A stretch of 8,214 nucleotides of DNA from an uncultured Paracoccaceae bacterium. GTDB taxonomy: Bacteria > Pseudomonadota > Alphaproteobacteria > Rhodobacterales > Rhodobacteraceae. The notes under the pieces were generated by a model. The model did not search any database and had not been told where the DNA came from. It saw nothing but the letters and a program-made list of their open reading frames with translations. This document shows positions 5,675 to 8,214 of this stretch, in pieces. Positions within the stretch are counted from its first letter, which is position 1. The number at the start of each line of letters is the position of its first letter. The translations under genes and the position numbers were made by a program. The DNA lies in NCBI GenBank assembly GCA_937927675.1, contig CALBSG010000151.1, forward strand, positions 1-8,214, given 5' to 3'.

Positions 5675-6058
5675 TCAGGCCCCGCGATGGGCGCTGCCCG
5701 GCATCCACATCTTTTCCAGCTGGTAGAACTCGCGGACTTCGGGGCGGAAGACGTGGACGATGACATCGCCCGAATCGATCAGCACCCAATCGCCGGTTTC
5801 CTTGCCTTCCATCTTGGCCAGAATGCGGAACTGCTCTTTCAGCCGATCCGCCAGCTTTTCGGAAATCGCCGCCACCTGACGCGAGGACCGGCCCGAGCAG
5901 ATCACCATGTAATCGGCAACGTCCGACCGGCCGCGCAGATCAATCTGCACGATGTCCTCGGCTTTGTCGTCGTCAACCGACGCCAGCACAGCGGCCAGAA
6001 CCTGTTCGGAAGTGTAGTCCGGGGCAGACAGACGGTCTGCGCGGGGTCCGACCGGCAA
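5675..6058 (-). CDS. rsfS: Ribosome silencing factor RsfS
   Basis: RsfS binds ribosomal protein L14 and blocks joining of the two subunits, slowing translation when nutrients are short. The domain covers about residues 15-120, counted from the TTG at 6058: DKAEDIVQIDLRGRSDVADYMVICSGRSSRQV at 31-62, the core signature, then GKETGDWVLIDSGDVIVHVFRPEVREFYQLEKMW at 85-118. The given start is the first conventional start codon in frame, but it lacks a ribosome binding site. An in-frame CTG at 6085 sits eight bases after a perfect GGAGG (6094-6098) and would add nine residues, giving 136. No ATG precedes the domain. The gene comes first in a two-gene unit with rlmH, three bases downstream; in many bacteria the two are neighbours. 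Confidence 0.93.
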   Translation of the reverse strand: MPVGPRADRLSAPDYTSEQVLAAVLASVDDDKAEDIVQIDLRGRSDVADYMVICSGRSSRQVAAISEKLADRLKEQFRILAKMEGKETGDWVLIDSGDVIVHVFRPEVREFYQLEKMWMPGSAHRGA

Positions 6059-6092
6059 TCCGGTCGACGGGTCAGAATGTGACAGGACCTGG

Positions 6093-6168
6093 TCCTCCGT
6101 TAATCACGCCGACTACTCCCCGGCGCAGGGGTGGCGGGCAATCTAGCACTGTTGACTGGTAACCTCAA
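6093..6168 (-). promoter_or_regulatory. Promoter and ribosome binding site of rsfS-rlmH
   Basis: On the minus strand TTGAGG (6163-6168) and TAGATT (6140-6145) are separated by 17 bases, each matching the sigma-70 consensus at 4 of 6 positions. Transcription from about 6133 leads to a strong Shine-Dalgarno, ACGGAGGA (6093-6100). An inverted repeat AGGACC-T-GGTCCT (6084-6096) overlaps the end of that site and the CTG at 6083-6085. Confidence 0.55.
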
Positions 6169-6437
6169 TCGTCAGGGCCTGATGACCCCTTTTCGGCACG
6201 GCTCCGCCTGCCGATGGGCAAGGGATCGCCTGCCACGACCCGGAATCACGATGAAACGCCCGCAAAAAATGCCGTTTGAGCGATTCGGCGGCTTTCCGCA
6301 TGTGCATCGGCGGAAAATCGGCGGCTGTTGCGCCTCGCTGATTTGCAAAATTGCACAAGCGGACGCACATTCCACGATCACTTTAATCAAGTTTGGAGTG
6401 TCCCTACACAACCCAACCCCAAAAAGATGAGGAAAAC
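6169..6437. other. Intergenic region upstream of the membrane protein gene, with repeats
   Basis: I see no convincing gene on either strand here. It holds three copies of TCGGCGG starting at 6285, 6307 and 6318 (22 and 11 bases apart), an inverted repeat TTTCCGC/GCGGAAA (6293-6299 with 6310-6316), and the 12-bp palindrome TGCAA-AA-TTGCA (6344-6355). TTTAAT at 6382-6387 is a fair -10 box but has no good -35 at the right distance. Control of the downstream gene is the likely role. Confidence 0.45.
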
Positions 6438-7013
6438 ATGGATCCACTTCTCTTCACGGACAGCGTCCGCTTCGCCCATATTCTTGCGGTTTGCGCGGGT
6501 CTCGGCACCTCGATATTGGCCGATCATCACGCCGCAAGACGGATGGGCCGGCGGATAGATGACGCGCTTCTGTCCACATTGCATCAGTATCACCGCGTGG
6601 TCATCCTCGCGCTGGTCGGCATGTGGGTGACGGGCGTGGCCATGATCGGCATCCGCACCGGCTTCGACACGGCGCTGATGACGCCCAAACTGATGGCCAA
6701 GGTCGTCACCGTTACAGTTCTGACCGTGAATGCCTGTGCAATTGCGTGGGTGGCGATGCCGATCTTGCACAAGGCCCGTGGGCGTTCAATTGCCGAACTG
6801 CCAGCCCGGACGCGCACGCTGCTGAGCCTGATTGGGGGCATCTCGACGGCCAGTTGGATGCTTGCTCTGGCCATGGGCGTGAGCAAGGTCCTTGCTGCCA
6901 GCCCGGCCGCGACCTTTGTCTACCTGATGCCTGCCGCCTATGTCGCCGCGACTTTGGGGGCGGCAACCCTGCTTCTAAGTGTGCGCCCCGTGGTGGCCGT
7001 TCGCGTCCACTGA
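6438..7013 (+). CDS. Small multi-pass membrane protein of unknown function
   Basis: A 191-residue hydrophobic protein that I cannot name. Membrane segments are likely at about residues 8-28, 52-72, 86-108, 127-148 and 159-181, five in all. The pattern RFAHILAVCAGLG near the start, histidines near membrane ends (His14, His30, His31, His49, His52) and LMTPKLMAKVVTVTVLTVNA resemble CopD-like or DUF2214-like membrane proteins, some of which bind heme or copper; that link is by eye and weak. There is no signal peptide or soluble domain. The ATG at 6438 is preceded by GAGGA at 6429-6433, a good ribosome binding site; the frame is open further up to a TTG, but that part is not protein-like. The gene stands alone, with a terminator 24 bases after it. 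Confidence 0.82.
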   Translation: MDPLLFTDSVRFAHILAVCAGLGTSILADHHAARRMGRRIDDALLSTLHQYHRVVILALVGMWVTGVAMIGIRTGFDTALMTPKLMAKVVTVTVLTVNACAIAWVAMPILHKARGRSIAELPARTRTLLSLIGGISTASWMLALAMGVSKVLAASPAATFVYLMPAAYVAATLGAATLLLSVRPVVAVRVH

Positions 7014-7036
7014 CCGCAGACCTTGAAAACGGAGGA

Positions 7037-7064
7037 GGGCAGGGTCGTGCGATCCAGCCCTTTT
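7037..7064 (+). terminator. Rho-independent terminator of the membrane protein gene
   Basis: GGGC (7037-7040) pairs with GCCC (7057-7060); after one A-A mismatch a second stem GGGTC/GATCC with one G-T pair closes on the four-base loop GTGC. TTTT follows directly at 7061-7064. It separates the membrane protein gene from the leuC promoter. Confidence 0.7.
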
Positions 7065-7076
7065 CCCTTCGCATCC

Positions 7077-7105
7077 TTGCCTGCGCAGGGATTCGGGCGT
7101 ATATG
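7077..7105 (+). promoter_or_regulatory. Predicted leuC promoter
   Basis: TTGCCT (7077-7082) and TATATG (7100-7105) are separated by 17 bases, each 4 of 6 to the sigma-70 consensus. Transcription would start near 7112, giving leuC a leader of about 150 bases. The position directly after the upstream terminator supports it. Confidence 0.5.
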
Positions 7106-7113
7106 ACGCGTCC

Positions 7114-7203
7114 ATGAACCGCTTTTTCGACATGGCCGATCACGAACGCCTGCCTTGGCGTTTCACCGCTTTGGATCGGTCTGTTCTGGCACGACTTCGG
7201 TAA
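7114..7203 (+). CDS. Possible 29-residue leader reading frame upstream of leuC
   Basis: An ATG at 7114 opens a 29-codon frame ending in TAA at 7201-7203. The peptide begins MNRFFDMADHERLPWR and contains four leucines (residues 13, 20, 25 and 28). The ATG lies within about two bases of the predicted transcription start, so any translation would be leaderless. Leucine codons are scattered, not clustered, so classical leucine attenuation is not supported. It may be an upstream reading frame that affects leader folding, a small protein, or chance. Confidence 0.3.
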   Translation: MNRFFDMADHERLPWRFTALDRSVLARLR

Positions 7204-7220
7204 TCCGGCGCTTTTGCGCC
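7134..7220 (+). promoter_or_regulatory. Structured leader of leuC
   Basis: GGCCGATC (7134-7141) can pair with GATCGGTC (7174-7181), eight pairs with one G-U. Inside it GAACGCC (7144-7150) pairs with GGCGTTT (7157-7163), six pairs plus one wobble. Downstream GGCGC-TTTT-GCGCC (7207-7220) forms a third hairpin. No T-run follows, so a simple terminator is not evident. The first two structures lie inside the 29-codon frame, and the third follows its stop. Confidence 0.4.
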
Positions 7221-7265
7221 CGCGACCCGTTTCCCAATCACAGCCAACTCCAAAAAGGATGAGCC

Positions 7266-8214
7266 ATGGCTCCGCGCACGCTTTACGACAAGATCTGGGA
7301 CGATCACGTTGTCCACCAGGCCGAAGACGGCACCTGCCTTCTGTATATCGACCGCCATTTGGTGCATGAAGTCACCAGCCCGCAGGCCTTTGAAGGGCTG
7401 CGGATGACCGGCCGCAAGGTGCGCGCCCCGGAAAAGACCATCGCCGTTCCGGACCATAACGTGCCGACGACGCTGGACCGCGCCAATGCCTCGACCATGA
7501 CCGAGGACAGCCGGATTCAGGTGGCCGCGCTTGACAAGAACGCCAAGGATTTCGGGATCAACTATTACCCGGTTTCCGATGTGCGTCAGGGCATCGTTCA
7601 CATCGTCGGCCCCGAACAGGGCTGGACCTTGCCGGGCATGACCGTGGTTTGCGGTGACAGCCATACCGCCACGCATGGCGCCTTTGGGTCCTTGGCCCAC
7701 GGCATCGGCACGTCGGAAGTCGAACACGTTCTGGCCACCCAAACGCTGATCCAGCGCAAGGGCAAGAACATGAAGGTGGAAATCACCGGCTCCCTGCGCC
7801 CCGGCGTTACTGCCAAGGACATCACGCTTTCGGTGATCGGCGCGACCGGTACCGCCGGCGGCACCGGCTACGTCATCGAATATTGTGGTCAGGCGATCCG
7901 CGAGCTTTCCATGGAAGGCCGGATGACCGTCTGCAACATGGCCATCGAAGGCGGCGCCCGCGCTGGCCTGATTGCGCCCGATGAAAAGACCTTTGCCTAT
8001 TGCATGGGCCGTCCGCACGCGCCGAAAGGTGCCAAGTGGGAGGCAGCACTGGCCTATTGGGAGACCCTGTTTACCGATGAAGGCGCGCATTTCGACAAGG
8101 TCGTGACCATCAAGGGCGAAGACATCGCTCCGGTGGTGACCTGGGGCACCAGCCCCGAAGACGTGCTGCCGATCACCGGCACCGTGCCGCATGCCAGTGA
8201 TTTCACCGGCGGCA
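7266..8214 (+). CDS. leuC: 3-isopropylmalate dehydratase large subunit (partial, C-terminus beyond right edge)
   Basis: LeuC, together with the small subunit LeuD, isomerises 2-isopropylmalate to 3-isopropylmalate in leucine synthesis; it is an aconitase-family [4Fe-4S] enzyme. The 316 residues seen begin MAPRTLYDKIWDDHVV and include LLYIDRHLVHEVTSPQAFEGLR (25-46), VPDHNVPT (61-68), GDSHTATHGAFG (130-141) and GATGTAGGTGYVIEYCG, all family hallmarks. About one third of the roughly 470 residues, including the cluster-binding cysteines, is beyond the window. The ATG at 7266 follows AAGGA at 7255-7259 with good spacing. leuD is not visible; in this group it usually lies downstream. Confidence 0.97.
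   Translation, partial: MAPRTLYDKIWDDHVVHQAEDGTCLLYIDRHLVHEVTSPQAFEGLRMTGRKVRAPEKTIAVPDHNVPTTLDRANASTMTEDSRIQVAALDKNAKDFGINYYPVSDVRQGIVHIVGPEQGWTLPGMTVVCGDSHTATHGAFGSLAHGIGTSEVEHVLATQTLIQRKGKNMKVEITGSLRPGVTAKDITLSVIGATGTAGGTGYVIEYCGQAIRELSMEGRMTVCNMAIEGGARAGLIAPDEKTFAYCMGRPHAPKGAKWEAALAYWETLFTDEGAHFDKVVTIKGEDIAPVVTWGTSPEDVLPITGTVPHASDFTGG

Noticed and set aside
5282..6082. 800-base plus-strand open frame opposite rlmH and rsfS
   Set aside because: Both minus-strand genes have full family signatures; the plus frame shows none.
6172..6447. Minus-strand open frame in the intergenic region upstream of the membrane protein
   Set aside because: No ribosome binding site, no recognisable domain, and it overlaps the start of the plus-strand gene. 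I do not consider it supported, though it is the largest open frame in that gap.
7114..7203. Classical leucine attenuator leader peptide
   Set aside because: The four leucine codons are scattered and no terminator hairpin with a T-run lies before leuC; only a non-classical leader role is kept as a finding.
7140..8192. 1-kb minus-strand open frame opposite leuC
   Set aside because: leuC motifs are unmistakable on the plus strand; the opposite frame is the usual long antisense frame of high-GC genes.
1..8214. CRISPR array, insertion sequence, prophage or defence system
   Set aside because: No spaced identical repeats, transposase, integrase or terminal repeats were seen, and all named genes are ordinary chromosomal families. 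A tRNA gene is present, but nothing next to it looks like an integrated element.

Overview
The window looks like ordinary chromosomal DNA of an alphaproteobacterium, most likely a member of the Rhodobacteraceae. The reasons are the high GC content, the very dense gene packing, a DNA polymerase IV with a cysteine-rich N-terminal extension, a short NfeD partner next to an SPFH protein, and an L36 protein of the cysteine-poor 41-residue type. The family assignment rests on protein similarity from memory, not on a search. I see no insertion sequence, prophage, CRISPR array or defence system, and base and codon use look uniform throughout.

Layout, left to right. A GntR/FCD transcription regulator on the minus strand runs off the left edge (1-563). 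Next, also on the minus strand, is a two-gene membrane operon of an SPFH/stomatin protein (934-1815) and a short NfeD-like protein (668-937), joined by an ATGA overlap. dinB (1916-3169, plus) diverges from that operon across a 100-bp promoter region and converges with an N-formylglutamate amidohydrolase-family gene (3185-4045, minus). A promoter-bearing gap leads to tRNA-Val(GAC) (4230-4304), then rpmJ for ribosomal protein L36 (4374-4499) and a terminator. A PaiB-type FMN-binding protein (4577-5200, plus) ends exactly where the rsfS-rlmH pair (minus) ends. Beyond a 330-bp intergenic stretch come a small multi-pass membrane protein of unknown function (6438-7013, plus), its terminator, and a structured leader for leuC. 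leuC starts at 7266 and is cut by the right edge.

Functionally the window mixes translation genes (tRNA-Val, L36, the ribosome silencing factor RsfS and the 23S rRNA methyltransferase RlmH), membrane quality control (SPFH/NfeD), DNA damage tolerance (DinB) and amino-acid metabolism (LeuC and the formylglutamate amidohydrolase). There is no sign that these form one system. RsfS and RlmH both act on the large ribosomal subunit and appear co-transcribed; SPFH and NfeD proteins are known partners.

The most useful leads are regulatory. The GntR and SPFH genes share a promoter-like element (CTTGCGCCC-N15-CATCTTG) placed similarly before both starts. dinB has a near-consensus promoter so close to its ATG that the mRNA may be leaderless, with a palindrome over the -10 box. 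rsfS may start at a CTG with a strong ribosome binding site. leuC is preceded by a predicted promoter, a 29-codon reading frame and three nested or adjacent hairpins. All of these are read by eye and need testing.
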